In this document: positions 1 to 11,010 of the stretch, piece after piece | How positions within the stretch are numbered: the stretch's first letter is position 1 | How the letters are laid out: each line of letters begins with the position of its first letter | Origin: Trichobilharzia regenti | Taxonomy: Eukaryota > Platyhelminthes > Trematoda > Strigeidida > Schistosomatidae | Length of the DNA: 64,000 nt | NCBI GenBank assembly: GCA_944472135.2 | Contig: OX235270.1 | Location: 140,631,632 to 140,695,631 of the forward strand | Direction of reading: 5' to 3' | Notes under the pieces: generated by a model | The model's database searches: none | What the model was told of the DNA's origin: nothing | What the model saw: only the letters and a program-made list of their open reading frames with translations | Translations under genes and position numbers: made by a program

Positions 1-427
1 AGAAACTAAACATTTCATTTTCGAAGAGAAACAGGCTGTTAATACTTACTCGCTTTCTATTCCACGAAATGTCTGTCGACGGCTGAGAAAAACTTGTTTT
101 CAGGACTAAATGTTGGGGGAAGCCGGTGGTGGGTGGGTGGGCTGAAATCCACTTTTAGTCAACTGAAATTGGGTGGGATATGTGACTGACAACACTTCAG
201 TCTCACAGTCCATTTGACTGACAGTAAACTTTTCTATATAAGAATACAATGTGGTCACTGTGGTAGAGTATAATTCCATTATATAGTTAATTCATTTACT
301 GATGATACTGGTCATAATCTTATCAACACACTCTAATTAGTTTCCAACTTCGTTTATATCATTCCATTATTGCTTATCCTTTAATATTAGTGGTAATAAT
401 ATTTTCTCTATCTCTAGTATTGGTGCT
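1..427. other. AT-rich stretch, no gene seen
   Basis: No open frame or repeat that I recognise. Positions 245-285 weakly resemble the terminal arm of the PLE at 30.4 kb (a run reading like gtagagtataattccattat), so this may be a decayed PLE end. Confidence 0.4.
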
Positions 428-672
428 AATGTGCGTCGGTGGCATAGCGGTAAGACGCTAGCCGACCATGCATATGGTCCGGAGTTCGATCTCAGGCCAC
501 CGACGCACTCCTTTACCTCGCTAAGCCAGAAATAATGCTGGTAAAGAGGAAAGGTTGGTCATGAGGCTGGCTAGCAACCCCATCCTGTAAAATTAAACAC
601 TGGTACAGAAACTTCAAGCCACTACCTTGAAGCCCCCAATTTTCCACTGGGGAACGTGAAGGAAAGAAAAAA
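428..672 (+). mobile_element. tRNA-derived SINE (family C) with target duplication
   Basis: The head (about 432-507) looks like a tRNA: a long terminal stem formed by GCGTCGGTGGC and its complement, a box A-like GGCATAGCGG and a box B-like GAGTTCGATCT. The body holds a CCAG/CTGG hairpin after the head. The tail reads gaagcccccaattttccact then ggggaacgtgaagg and ends in an A-rich run. A 12-bp direct repeat, agtattggtgct, lies at 416-427 and 673-684, which marks a LINE-style insertion. It is not a functional tRNA: the acceptor stem is far too long. At least six further copies of this family lie in the window. Confidence 0.85.
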
Positions 673-929
673 AGTATTGGTGCTGAGTCATCTCTATGGG
701 AGATTTCGGATGTGTAGATTCCACGAATGAAAAGTCAGTGATCGACCTCTCCCTATCTGTATCATATTTTGGGAATGTAGCTCCACTCTATTGTATAGAA
801 TCACTGACTCTAGGATGATCAATAGACTGGAGAGATTTTCAAGAGTTGGTTGGTAAGGATTTCATCTGTAAAAAGCAGTCCTGGAGTGCTGGACAGTTGT
901 TTCCTCCTAGGTTGAGACTCATTAGGGAG

Positions 930-1560
930 TACACAGCCATTAGCTGTCTTTGATCATAGGTGCCTGAGCTCTATCTCCCATGTGAAGTGGTATAATAAGG
1001 TGAGCAATACTGAGGTTAGGCTGCGGTTGAGTGCTAGGTAAGTAGGGGAAATCAATCAACGAGGCTGTGAAATTACATCGACTGAGAGAGATGGTTAGGA
1101 CATGTGTCACGTATGCCTAGTCATCGCCTTCCTCGACGGGCAATGTTAGCTGATATAGGGTCAGGCTGGAAAAGAGCTAGCGGCGGTCAAACCAAAACAT
1201 GGCCTCACCAGTCAATGAAATCTACAACAGTTAGTTTAAGCCAGCCAGCCACGTAGGAAGGTGTAGACATCCTGACTGGTTGGGGTCCGCGGGACGGTAA
1301 AAACCAATGGTTGGAAACAACTGGTGACATGACTCAAAGCTATCGTTCTCAATGGTGCAGATACATCCACTCCTTCTGACTTATGGTTCCCATTGAAACT
1401 GTTTTGTTCTTCCTTTGTCTCACACCTCTGTTTACTGTCTCTATTTTTCATTTCTTCTAGTTTCTTCTCTTGCTTTGCGTGCTACAAGGAGTGGAGTTTG
1501 GCGACTTGAACTGGTGCACATCGGTGCAAAGTTCTATGTCGAAAATAGACTGACAGACAT
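930..1560 (+). pseudogene. RT-A non-LTR retrotransposon 3' end (decayed)
   Basis: Three-frame reading gives the C-terminal part of the same protein that is open at 48722-49561: AVFDHRC, then LHRLR, HRLPRRA, then [15 protein letters not shown] and WGPRDGKNQWLET, ending at a stop near 1378. Several frameshifts break it. The following 180 bases resemble the 3' untranslated region after 49561 (both contain a cttgaactg-like block and ttctatgt). A short reversed SINE-B piece lies just upstream at about 870-930. The element is 5'-truncated and inactive. The clade is probably RTE-like (compare SR3/Perere-3 type elements), but I could not test this. Confidence 0.7.
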
Positions 1561-1830
1561 AGCCATTGGGGTTCAAACCCAGAACCTCCGAGTAACAAGA
1601 CGACCTCGTAGACCATTTAAACACTGGGATCTGATTCAGTAGCCATCCCATGAATTCTAACTTCTACAAATTCGTGATTTTAGCCTAACCGCCAACCAGT
1701 ATCATGAGAGACGAGTATTTGTCCTCACTGTCTACCGGGTGGACTCCACTGCTCATGACTTCTTCAGGCAAATTCATTTTTCAACCAGTCACTAACGAGT
1801 ATCAGATTAATTTCTAGGGGTTAATTCATA
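1560..1830 (-). mobile_element. SINE-B fragment (reverse)
   Basis: It reads, in reverse, as the tRNA-like core of SINE-B (ggttcaaacccagaacct, then gtagaccatt and cactgggatc) followed by the SINE-B 5' module (gacgagtatttgtcctcac, ctcatgacttc). It sits directly behind the RT-A 3' untranslated region. The hammerhead end of the SINE is missing. Confidence 0.7.
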
Positions 1831-3635
1831 AGGATTTGAATTGTTCCAAGTTTGACCTGAGTTTGATACAATTTAGAGAACGATTAGAAAGCCAACACCG
1901 GACAGCTGTTTCATCGTGGTGTAGCATGCATTGACATACAATCATACAATCCGGTGAGACATAGCTGCAGTTAGATGGAGCACCCTACGTCTTAAGTTAC
2001 AAAGACTGAAACTATCATTACAAATTACTGCACGAAGCTGTTTACCTCTGTTTATTTGAGATATGTGGTTGAACACCACTCACATATCAACAACAACAAC
2101 AGCAACAATAGTTCTTGCTAGCCTGGCAAGTCGATATGACTTAAATACTGGACACCTGTTTCGCTCGTTCACGATTGAGCTCATCAACAGTTTACTCGGT
2201 TTGACTTAACTTAGACCACCGAATCAGTTCCAACCACTCGATTTTAAATCAGGTATGCATCAGGAAAATCCAACTTGATAGCTTCTTTATGTTAATAGTG
2301 ACATATTGTGATGAAGTCTAAGTGAGAAGAAAATCAAAATCAATATAAAAAAAGCAACCTTATTTTCATTCATTATTTGTAAACACTTGAATTTGCTTGT
2401 TTAATCATTCGAAATTGAATGATTCTGGTGATTATTTTGGTTGTTCTTGTTGTTCATGTTGTTGTTTGCATACCTAAGATAGTGAACATCACTCTCCCCC
2501 CCCCACCTGATTTTGGATTCAACAGAAGCAACACTGTAGAGAACTTTGATTGAAATACACTAGCTCACCTCTTGTCTTTCAATTAAAGCTGACAGCATAG
2601 AGTGGTTCACACAAAATCAGATATTGTAAAGATTTCAGTTCTCATAGTGTTACAACTTGGTACGCATATAACTATTTTCATAGGTAGAAATGGTAGATTA
2701 TTTATATCCAGTTTCACTTTAAACATAAATCTAATCAAAATAACAGTATTTATTTAAGTGTCACTCATAGAAGGATAGAAACTGGTCTTATGCCTCCTTC
2801 CTATCCCACCCCACGCAACCATCATTATTGTCAACAATAAACCGATTCAGTTATTTTCCTCTTTTTTTTTAAATCACTACTCTGTACGCTGTACAACGAG
2901 AACAACAACACCGAAGGAAAAAGGGGATTTAAACTGAACGCATGGAAGCGAAAGAGCGAAAAAACGAACAAACGAAACCAGAACAAGAATAACATAAAAA
3001 CAAAATTCAAACTACTCCCGTTTGTTATTCTGTTTTGGTATTTATTTATTTATTTTTGTTATTTTTATTATTATTGTTATTATTATTATTATTTGTGCAT
3101 ATAAAAATCTCATACACAAATATTTATGTAAATGATTAGCCGAATTTCTGTGTTTTTTTCTTCTTAAAAAACGATCAATTTGAATAAACTACAGTACACT
3201 GATACTACGCCAAACCGCACTACACTTAAGCTTAAGCTAAAATAATACAGCGAACGATGATGATGATGATGAAGAGAGATATCGATCAAATTAATCTATA
3301 ATTTTGAAGTAAAATCATAAGTTATTGATTTAACTCACTAATGGCAATGTCGTAAACTCCCATTTTATTTAAAATAAATATCCATTCATAAGGATTTGAT
3401 CTTTGAAAGAAATGGGTTAGTTAGAAAAAGAACAAAGGCGAAAAGAGTTTATTGAATGTTAGCCTTGTTTTCTATCTCTTTTTTTTCTAAACTGTATTTC
3501 AAAGTAGTTCGAACTTCAGTTATTTTAACTATTAATAAACGGTGGTCTGGTGTGATTACAAGTAAACTTAACTCCTACTATAGTTAGAATTGTCATCTCA
3601 AAGCCAAACGATTAGTCATTACATCAGCTGGTGTC
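1831..3635. other. no gene seen; simple-sequence patches
   Basis: No reading frame of note. About 1890-1960 resembles the tail of the GIY-YIG PLEs at 17.5 and 30.6 kb (gcatgcattgacatacaat-like). About 2140-2170 looks like a reversed SINE-B end. A T/A-rich tract runs over about 3035-3095 and a short (GAT)n over about 3257-3272. Confidence 0.4.
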
Positions 3636-3639
3636 AGCT

Positions 3640-3750
3640 TAGGATAAAGTCCTGTAACTAAAAACATTCCTGCAAATCAACACTTGAATATCGATCGAAG
3701 CTCACTAACGACTGGCCCTATTTACCGTAGGTAGTTAGTTACCTAAGCAA
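3640..3750 (+). repeat. SINE-B head-to-tail junction fragment
   Basis: The end of one SINE-B unit (caaatcaacacttgaat) is followed directly by the start of the next (gctcactaacgactggccct then gtaggtagtt). The same tail-to-head junction recurs near 37700-37790, so units of this family can lie in tandem. Confidence 0.6.
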
Positions 3751-3789
3751 TTATTTAGTCCCACTTAATAACCTTTTTCTGTAAAATAA

Positions 3790-3875
3790 ATACGACTGTA
3801 CAGCTTGAAAATGTAGTCGTTGAAAAGAAATTTCTTCGCTGAACAAAAACAGTGTTTCTACTTATGAATAAATTA
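3790..3875. repeat. fragment of a PLE terminal arm
   Basis: The run atttcttcgctgaacaaaa followed by an incomplete match to the end of the PLE arm near 9090-9105. It is isolated, with no PLE coding remnant next to it. Confidence 0.4.
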
Positions 3876-4515
3876 GTATGCTAGTCTTTGTTGCTGTTAC
3901 CTTGATATTTGATTTTCAAACGTCCAACATTCAAAATCTCTGTGATAGCAGAATAATTGAAAATTTCGTTCAGATTTCGTAAGTCTAAAAATAAAATTTA
4001 CTGATTGAATCCAAGATAAAACTCGCCCACCCGTAACTCTTGACTTTAGTGTCTCAAGTAATGACCTTGATCAGCCAATCAGATAAGCCCATACTAAAAA
4101 CGCGGGGATGTAGATGCAGTACACGAATCACGTCGGTAATTCCGTCAAGAGGTAGTTGTAGTAGTAGTAATTGAGTAGTGTCGGGATAATAGGCTTATAA
4201 GAAGCTTGTAGGCGTGGAAGAGTAGTGTCTTTACAGAGGTATGCAGCCACTGCTGATGGATATGTGTACAGATGTCCAGGCCGTCGTTACAGAAAATCCG
4301 AGAAGATATGGCATTCCTTTTTTAGGGTTATGGGTGCTGTAGAGCAGTGACTGGATCACGAAACAGCATTATACACAGTTGTGGGGATGAATTTATGTAC
4401 AGAAACATGTTTGGAGTATCACTAAAGACTCCAAAAAGGAATTAAGAGGTTTCCTTGGGACACATAAGAGAAATTTACCCTGTGTAACTATTTTTTAAGC
4501 AGTAACCTTGATGTC
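3876..4515. other. no gene seen
   Basis: Nothing recognised. The part 4030-4400 contains a CCAAT box (agccaatcag) and may be an old LTR, since a comparable run with agccaatc occurs near 55710-55760, but no paired copy or terminal TG..CA ends were found. Confidence 0.3.
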
Positions 4516-4519
4516 TATA

Positions 4520-5590
4520 AGGGCGTTTTCTAAATTACGCGCATCTACCACATGCACAGACAAGACTGCCTACTATCTCTAATGGTTTTCCTGATGGTGG
4601 TAGACTGGATGATGTGACCGAAAGACAGCGGGCAGTGAGGAAACAGGTATAAAATGAACCCGCACGAAAAACACTTAGAGGATCTGGACTCCGCCAATGA
4701 TATATGTCTAATGTCACACAAACTAAAGGATATCCAAGTGAAAAGCAATACGTTGGCAGATGAAGCACCAAAGTTAGAACCTCCTTCACATGAACATACA
4801 GAAAACAGAAGTGGTGATGAATATTCCTGGCCAACAGTGACAGCCACAACAGACAACAATCAGGCAACATAAATGGGAGAAATTTGAAAGAAGCAACCTC
4901 CTCTACCTGCCTACCTATCTACGTACCTGGGAAGCATCGTTTCAACTACAGGCGGACGGAATTGATGAAGATATCAAGGCGAGGATTGCGAAAGTAAGCC
5001 AAGCTTTCATTTCTCTCAAGTCTTTGTGGAGATCAACAGTCCTCAGCATTAAAAATAAAATCCAGATTCTCGTCTCCAATGTGAAGTCCGCGCTACTCAA
5101 CATACGGATCAGAAAATTGGAACCGCGCAGCGTCACTTCGAACAAACTACACACCTTCATCAACAGCTGTCTTCGCTTAGTAATTCGCTCAAGATCAGAT
5201 GGCCAGCCAGAAAATATCAGAGACAGAGAGGGATATCTGGCAATAAACGAACAAACCCACCAGGAACCGACTGTGCAAGAAATATGCAGGAGGAAATGGA
5301 GGTGAATTGGATTGGCCATACTCTGAGAAAACAAACCATCAAATGAGCGACATCACACGTCAGACCATCGATCGAGTGGAACCCGAATGGGAAGTGGTGA
5401 GGGAGTTGGTCGTGAGTGCGGTGGTGACATGGACGAGGAGATGATGTGAAGAGGAGATGAAAGCATGTGATTGACAGACGTTGAGCCAGGTGAAAGCGTT
5501 GTCAGAGAACCGAAGGCAATGGAGACATGTGTCTGAAGCTCTATGTTCCTCTAGGAACTAAAGGAAACAATAATAGTAATAATACCACAT
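4520..5590 (+). pseudogene. RTE-B non-LTR retrotransposon, RT thumb and 3' end
   Basis: Multi-frame reading follows the RTE-B polymerase from the RT palm onward: FLMVVDWMM, a decayed ADD region (SANDICLMSHKL), YLGSIVSTTGG, then LKSLWRSTVLSIKNKIQI, SNVKS, INSCLR and ICRRKWR-IGHTLRK. It then runs through the family's 3' tail (ctatgttcctctaggaac and an AAT-rich end near 5567-5583). Several stops and frameshifts are present. Upstream coding (endonuclease and most of the RT) is missing. This is a dead, 5'-truncated insertion of the commonest LINE family in the window. SR2-type RTE elements are the closest described family I can think of. Confidence 0.8.
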
Positions 5591-6408
5591 GCTCATCTGA
5601 GTGGTTGTTCAGGGTTATTACGTTCGTTCGCCCTCCCACATTGATAAACTCCCCACATTATCATGCCGATAAGCTGAAATGAAAACGGACAAACAGTTAC
5701 GCTAGCTATTCTACCTTCTTGAAAAGACATTGTTGAAGAAGAAGAAGTGTAGGCAAAGAACTTATCTATGTATGCCCTAATGTAGCGAAAATCTCCATTT
5801 TTAGACATTTTGAAGACAAAAGGACTGAGTAAAGATGTATTCATCTTTCACACAGAACCATATTTATAGCTTCACTCTATTAATAAGTCAATGTCAACAA
5901 TATCAAGGGAGTAATGATTAATAAAGAAAATTAATGCAACGACTGAAAGGTAGAAACAACCGTAAACAATTAAACAGGTGTAGGACTGAACGAAAAGTAT
6001 ATGAGTTTTCAAATTGATTGTACAATGGGCAATTAACGACGACGTAGGCAGGATAATAATAATAATAATAAGACGGTGAGAATAATGATATCTTTTAAAA
6101 GGAGCAAGCGGAATGGAGGAATTAGTTATTTTTCCCAATCAATCAATCAATCAGTGATGGATACGGTGAGGAGAGTGATTACATGATTACATGTCTTCTA
6201 CAGCTAGAACCTGATGGCTTTTAGTCCACTGCTAAGGCTTTCTTCTTACTCAGTTGGCATAGACAATATTTAGTGTTACCAGTAGGTTTTCCTATGCGTG
6301 GATTCAGCAACATATTTGCAATGATATGTCTACCGCTGACTGAGACCTTCGTACAGACGTTTTTGTAAAGAGTTATGACAACAAGGGAGAGGGTAGCAGT
6401 CAAGAGCA
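5591..6408. other. no gene seen
   Basis: Open frames of 60-88 codons on the minus strand show no recognisable family. A short (AAT)n lies at about 6056-6071. I see nothing else. Confidence 0.4.
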
Positions 6409-6641
6409 GACACCACAGTCAAATGACCCTGAGGCAAACCATTATATCGCTAAACATTACAAATGGATACTTGTCGCAAACTTCGTTACAGTTCTCATCC
6501 TGATTTAGGGTTAAGGTTAGAGTGGAACTTGCAACAAAGATTGCGGTTAGTATGAGACCTACACTGGAGATAATGAAAAGCATCTACTTGTAATGGTGAG
6601 TAATCTGACTGGTTAGTTCAAAGTCATTTGACTGTGGTGTC
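6409..6641. mobile_element. candidate MITE with 19-bp terminal inverted repeats
   Basis: gacaccacagtcaaatgac at 6409-6427 is the exact reverse complement of 6623-6641. The next 14 or so bases inward are also complementary at most positions. The 233-bp interval has no coding capacity, as expected of a non-autonomous DNA transposon. I found no convincing target-site duplication outside the repeats, so a chance or hairpin origin is not excluded. The interior contains a single ttagggttaaggttag stretch. Confidence 0.45.
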
Positions 6642-6679
6642 GATTCTTTACTGTTACCAAAAGTGGCCTACTTAATCGA

Positions 6680-7440
6680 GCTTCACGATGTTTGAAATAG
6701 CCACCATCTAATGTTAAATTCTTGAAGCGGTTACCAGTTTCTTTCCTCGCTCTGAACTGAAACATGCACCTCTTTCCTGGAAATTGAAATCACCTGTGAG
6801 ATGAACCTTTGATAAGCTTACATCTTTAGGCAACTATTCTTATCGTGGTTCTGTTTCATTTTGTCTGTGACAACAGAACACATACAACTACTAGACTTTG
6901 CGCAAAGTATATACAATACTTCTATTTTAGTCTGAATGCGGATATGGCCACAAAGTATTAGGAGTGGATTTAACTCTTATCATGCTCGAAGCGGTTCAGT
7001 AACCTTATTGTAATGTCAGAAAACTTAGTCGACTGTAGACTGCAGATAAATCCCGGTGCTTTGAACTGTTTTCCCTCCGTTATAGATTTCGACTTAAATC
7101 GTTCACATTTACAGTTGATGAAGCCAGTTTGTGTGAGACAGTCATGATTAGTAGCCTCAGATGGCGGAATCTAGAAGTAAAGAGGGATTAGTGACCGCCA
7201 GAGTGTTGTCTCAATGTTTGCAGTGTAGTGTCAAAGTTGTGATCGTTTGAATTTTGAGGCAGAATGATTCTGCTATATTGGCCAAACTGAGACTGACCCA
7301 GTTTTTGAACTAGGAGACATACTTTCGAGTGTCCATCTTGGCCAGCAATATCTACTTTGTAGCTTTCATCGTTTCTTGTGGACGAATTATCAAATGTAAC
7401 ACTGGCATCAGGATCATAGTGGGGCTAATACAGCCCCAAT
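6680..7440 (-). pseudogene. Ty3/gypsy gag remnant (CsRn1/Boudicca-like)
   Basis: On the minus strand, shifting frames give runs that look like a CsRn1-clade Gag: a LVQKLGQSQFGQY-like segment near 7310-7270, then SLFTSRF, then CERFKSKS and FICSLQSTKFSDITIRLLNR near 7090-7000. Known Gags of this clade have a LLLRKLG...ILP segment, a CERF segment and a FVCGL.S...D.R.RLL segment in this order. At least four frame changes and several stops are needed. No protease, RT or LTR is recognisable next to it. The assignment rests on these short motifs only. Confidence 0.5.
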
Positions 7441-7629
7441 AGCCTAGGATGACTTGATACCAAAAAGTACCAGACAGTGGTTGACTATTATGCAATGACT
7501 CTTGAGTAGGTTACGATTAAGGCTGTGGCTAAGAACAATAATTTTAGATATGCACACGTACGCTTCTGTTTATACGATAAGTAATTAACAAAAGGCTAAA
7601 AGTACCATTCATTCATAAGGATAAACACA
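7441..7629. other. no gene seen
   Basis: Short spacer between the gag remnant and the inverted arm of the next PLE. Nothing recognised. Confidence 0.4.
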
Positions 7630-9105
7630 ATTTTGTTCAGTGAAGAAATACAGTTTCCTTCCAACGACTTAATTTGCCAGCCAATTGTACAGTTGCATTT
7701 ATATTACAGAAAATGAAGGCATTCAGTGATACCGGAAATTCCTCAGTCAATATCTCACATATGATAAGAATAAAGATAATTGAAATGATGTACTAGTGTG
7801 TGTGTGGGGGGGGGTGGGGGTGAAGGTAGAATTGAAGTGGATGAATTACGAAACTTTTAAAGATTAATATGTAGGTAAACTGGTATAAAGATGGAGTGGT
7901 TGGATTTGGTACTGTACATAATTTTATAAGATAAATCGTGTAGGGCTGAATGACCTGACTCGAGAAGCTGTTCATAGATTGAAGACTTTGTCAACCTTTG
8001 TTCACCTATCATTAGTCAAACAGGGTGATAGTGTTCAACTATGCGTTTACGGAGAACACGCCCACAACGTCCAATGTAATCAGCTCCCCGCAAGCAAGTG
8101 AATGAGTATATGCACAAAGGGGTGAACATAAGTGGTAGTTTATACTTGATGCATTGTCGAATCCTATTTGGGCTGAATAAAAACACCGTTTATTACATTT
8201 AGATAAACGACTTTTAATTGCTTCGGCAACAGTGTCACCTTTGAACGCCAAACTCATAAACAGTATCTTATTTAGCACTGTGATTTTTGTCTGAGAACGA
8301 TTTCTTTCTTGAAGTTTCTGTCAATGAACCTTCTAGGATATCCATCATTTTAGAGAGTTATGCAAAGGTTTTCCACTACTATATCAACTGCATCTATAGA
8401 GCAGATTTTCCGAAATCTGGAGCATAGAGAATCAATAAGATCTATCTTTTTGCCTAGAGGTGTACTCATGTGTTAAAGTAGTTAGTGTACTGCCCTGTAA
8501 ATGTTGTCTTTCGATAAATCGACCCTTTCAGTGTGTCATCCGCCCTTCCACCCAGCAACATATCTAAGAAATGAAATGCAGAATTTGAATTTCTTCGATA
8601 GTGAAAATCACAGTTGGTTGAGAATCATTACATTTTCCGAGAAGTTCAGCAGCTGAACAGTTGTCATCACAAATAGTAAAGGTATCGTCAGTATATATTG
8701 TCTATACAGATGTAGACATTTGTGAAAAATTATATTTGTAAAATCTCAGCGAGATTGAAATGAGTAATTCCAACGTTTCGTTCGGCAATCTGGTCAGAAC
8801 TTCTTCAGGGAAATTAATCCACAGATGTAGACTTTTAAAATCTTGATACCAGTTTACTTATATATTAATCTCTAAAAGTTTCGTAATTCATCCACTTCAA
8901 TTCTACCTTCACCCCATCCCCCCCCACACACACACACTAGTACATCATTTCAACTATCTTTATTCTTATCATATGTGAAATATTGACTGAGGAATTTCCG
9001 GTATCACTGAATGCCTTCATTTTCCGTAATATAAATGTGACTATACAGTCAACTTTCAAATGAAGTAGTTTGAAGGAAATGATATTTCTTCGCTGAACAA
9101 AAAAC
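7630..9105 (-). mobile_element. Penelope-like element bounded by inverted arms
   Basis: The arms 7630-7884 and 8844-9105 are reverse complements of each other at roughly nine positions in ten, including a GT/G-rich run at about 7796-7820 mirrored by C/CA at about 8913-8937. Between them lies a minus-strand PLE coding remnant. PLE copies are known to be 5'-truncated and to carry terminal repeats that can be inverted at the 5' side; this copy fits that. No clear target duplication was found at the outer edges. Confidence 0.7.
8035..8705 (-). pseudogene. PLE reverse transcriptase C-terminus and GIY-YIG remnant
   Basis: Starting from about 8700 on the minus strand, an RT catalytic motif of YxDDTF type (YTDDTF) is followed by CDDNCSAAELL. 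A later segment resembles IYRKTTFTGQYTN, then ICSIDAVDIV and YPRRFIDRN. Then FKGDTVAEAIKSRLSKC and RCFYSAQIGFDN lead to a cysteine-rich end where a GIY-YIG domain (C.CGA.YIGR in relatives) should be, near 8045-8110. Stops and frameshifts interrupt it. Same PLE lineage as 53070-53990. Confidence 0.7.
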
Positions 9106-9109
9106 AAAT

Positions 9110-10015
9110 GGCCAGTAATTGTGGATTCTGTCATTTTGCTACATATAGCGTGACTAGCACCCAGTGTCAACAACGACTGACTGTTTCTACAACCAATCTC
9201 ATATAATCGAACGCTCGAATTATTCCTTAAAACATTCATTTTGAATTAATTCTGATTCACAAGGCCATTTGATCAGGTTTATACGAAGCAAACAGAAATA
9301 GCAATAAGAAGAAATTAATGCTAATAATCATCGAACTGTCAGCTGACTTACTAGACAGAAATTCTTTTTATTCTGGAATCGGGAGCCGGATGGAATTTAT
9401 TCACTTGGTTGGTTGAGACTTGTTGATACTGAATGATGAAGAGACATTCCGTGTTGTTTTAATGAAATGAGAGAAGAAAGGCAACAGATTAGTGATTATT
9501 ATTTTCCGAGGAGGCTCATTTTAATGAGAACTATTCAAAAGCCTTCTTTTGTTACTGAATTTCTGACTTCCCTTGTGGACATGATCACTTACAAATTAAT
9601 ATGTAGATATTTCTGTTAATGTGAGGCTGCGTGTATCACTCAATTTAGAGTCACAGCTGAATAAGTGTGCGATGACTGGCGAGATCCGTTATCTCGCTGC
9701 TTTAAACGTACTTTTTGTTGCTGTTGTTGTTGTTTTTGACAAAAATACGTTCATTAGCCCTAAAAGTTCACATCAGATGCTCAGAAGAAACCGTCCTCAG
9801 TATGTGGCTGAGTTTATTCCAATGGCTGTTAAAAAAATACTCATTTCTTCACAAGTTCTAAGGCCATCATAACTAACAACATTGTTAGTTGGAATGTACT
9901 ACCTGACAGTGGTGAACATTATTCAATGTCCAATTTGATTGGCTACAGGATTTTACCGTGAAAGTCATTGGAAGAACAACAGGGGGTACTGGTCAGTAAG
10001 CTATTACACTAGCCT
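9110..10015. other. no gene seen
   Basis: The 83-codon open frame at 9621-9872 shows no recognisable family. A stretch near 9930-9960 holds gattggctac, a CCAAT box in reverse, without other LTR signs. Confidence 0.35.
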
Positions 10016-10019
10016 AATT

Positions 10020-10193
10020 TGCGACTTTCCAGTGGTACGCAGCCACTCCACTTGCGCTCGAACGACTCAGGACCTTCTGGTTACAAGGCGAGCGAGTTCG
10101 TAGACCATTAAGGCACTGGGATCAGATCCAATTCAATGGCCAACTCATGAATCCCAAGTCCTGCCAATTCACGCACAATATTAACATTACTAG
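10020..10193 (-). mobile_element. SINE-B, part 1 (split by LTR element)
   Basis: Reverse SINE-B tRNA-like core (aggaccttctggttacaagg, then cgtagaccatt and cactgggatc) and the start of the upstream module (tgccaattcacg). It stops at CTAG where the LTR retrotransposon begins and resumes at 11268, so the SINE is older than the LTR element. Confidence 0.8.
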
Positions 10194-10519
10194 TGTAACA
10201 ACAGAAGACAAGGGCCAGGCAACAGATCGTTTTATTATGAAAATCAACACGTATTTATAAATCTTTCAACTACATTATTATAGACAAGCGCAGTCATCTG
10301 ATTGGTTGTTTAGGTAGACAAACGCAGGCTTCTGATTGGTTGTTTCGGGATTCCTTGACAAATAGAGTTCTCTCTGCGAATCATATTCTGCCACGTTAAC
10401 TTTGCTGTGATTGGTTGTTGACTCAGGCTTGTTCATATTTTCTCACGGCCCATATTAGTGACCTAGACCTTAACGTAGATTAGTGCCAACCAATCGGCTA
10501 GCAGCCTGCTCTCACCACA
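10194..10519 (-). repeat. LTR-1, 3' LTR
   Basis: 326 bp, the partner of 10942-11267 with a single mismatch. In element sense it shows three AACCAAT boxes (complement of attggttgtt at 10301, 10335 and 10410), TATAAATA (complement of 10252-10259) and AATAAA (complement of 10231-10236). Confidence 0.9.
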
Positions 10520-11010
10520 CTCGTCCCCCCGTCAAATACGTGCGACTGAAGTCGGCTTGATCTACTTGGTGCAGGCGTCATCGTTGGCTTGTCTCGCTGT
10601 ATCCATTTCTGGAGCTCGCTGACGTTCACGCGCCTCTCATTGTTCGCCATTGCGACTGTGTCTGCGTAACCCCATCTCGAAGTGACCATATATGGTCCTT
10701 CCCACTTTGGAAACTGTTTGCCTGACCCTGTCGAACATTCGTCCATACTTCGGCCCACACCTTCATATGCTGCTTTCGCCCGACCTCCCAGCAGCGTCTC
10801 AAGTAGCAGCTCCATCGCTGACAGATTTTGAACGCCACTCAACTGCGCAGAAGCCTTGAAGTCCTGCCCGAAGATCCATATGTCTCCATCAAAAACTGCA
10901 GGGTATAGGCTTTTCATTTGTCGGTAGGCAGCGACACCAAATGTAACAACAGAAGACAAGGGCCAGGCAACAGATCGTTTTATTATGAAAATCAACACGT
11001 ATTTATACAT
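10498..11010 (-). CDS. Gag-integrase fusion ORF of LTR-1 derivative
   Basis: 170 codons, starting inside the 5' LTR and ending in the 3' LTR. Residues 1-23 are LTR-encoded. Residues 38-88 (FDGD at 40-43, then SGVQN, LLETLLGGRAKAAYEGVG) look like the beginning of a gypsy Gag. Residues 98-142 (FPKWEGPYMV, RRVNVSELQKWIQRD) look like the GPY/F module and tail that end gypsy integrases. The join lies near residue 92. Protease, RT, RNase H and the integrase core are missing, so no catalytic activity is expected. Whether the fusion is translated is unknown. It could be the relic of one deletion between gag and the end of pol, kept in frame by chance or because the element is very young. Confidence 0.65.
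   Translation of the reverse strand: MYKYVLIFIIKRSVAWPLSSVVTFGVAAYRQMKSLYPAVFDGDIWIFGQDFKASAQLSGVQNLSAMELLLETLLGGRAKAAYEGVGRSMDECSTGSGKQFPKWEGPYMVTSRWGYADTVAMANNERRVNVSELQKWIQRDKPTMTPAPSRSSRLQSHVFDGGTSVVRAGC

Noticed and set aside
428..507. tRNA gene
   Set aside because: The head has box A and B sequences but an 11-bp terminal stem and recurs in many copies with fixed downstream bodies, so it is a SINE head.
6505..6525. Telomeric repeat
   Set aside because: Only one TTAGGG-like unit; no array.
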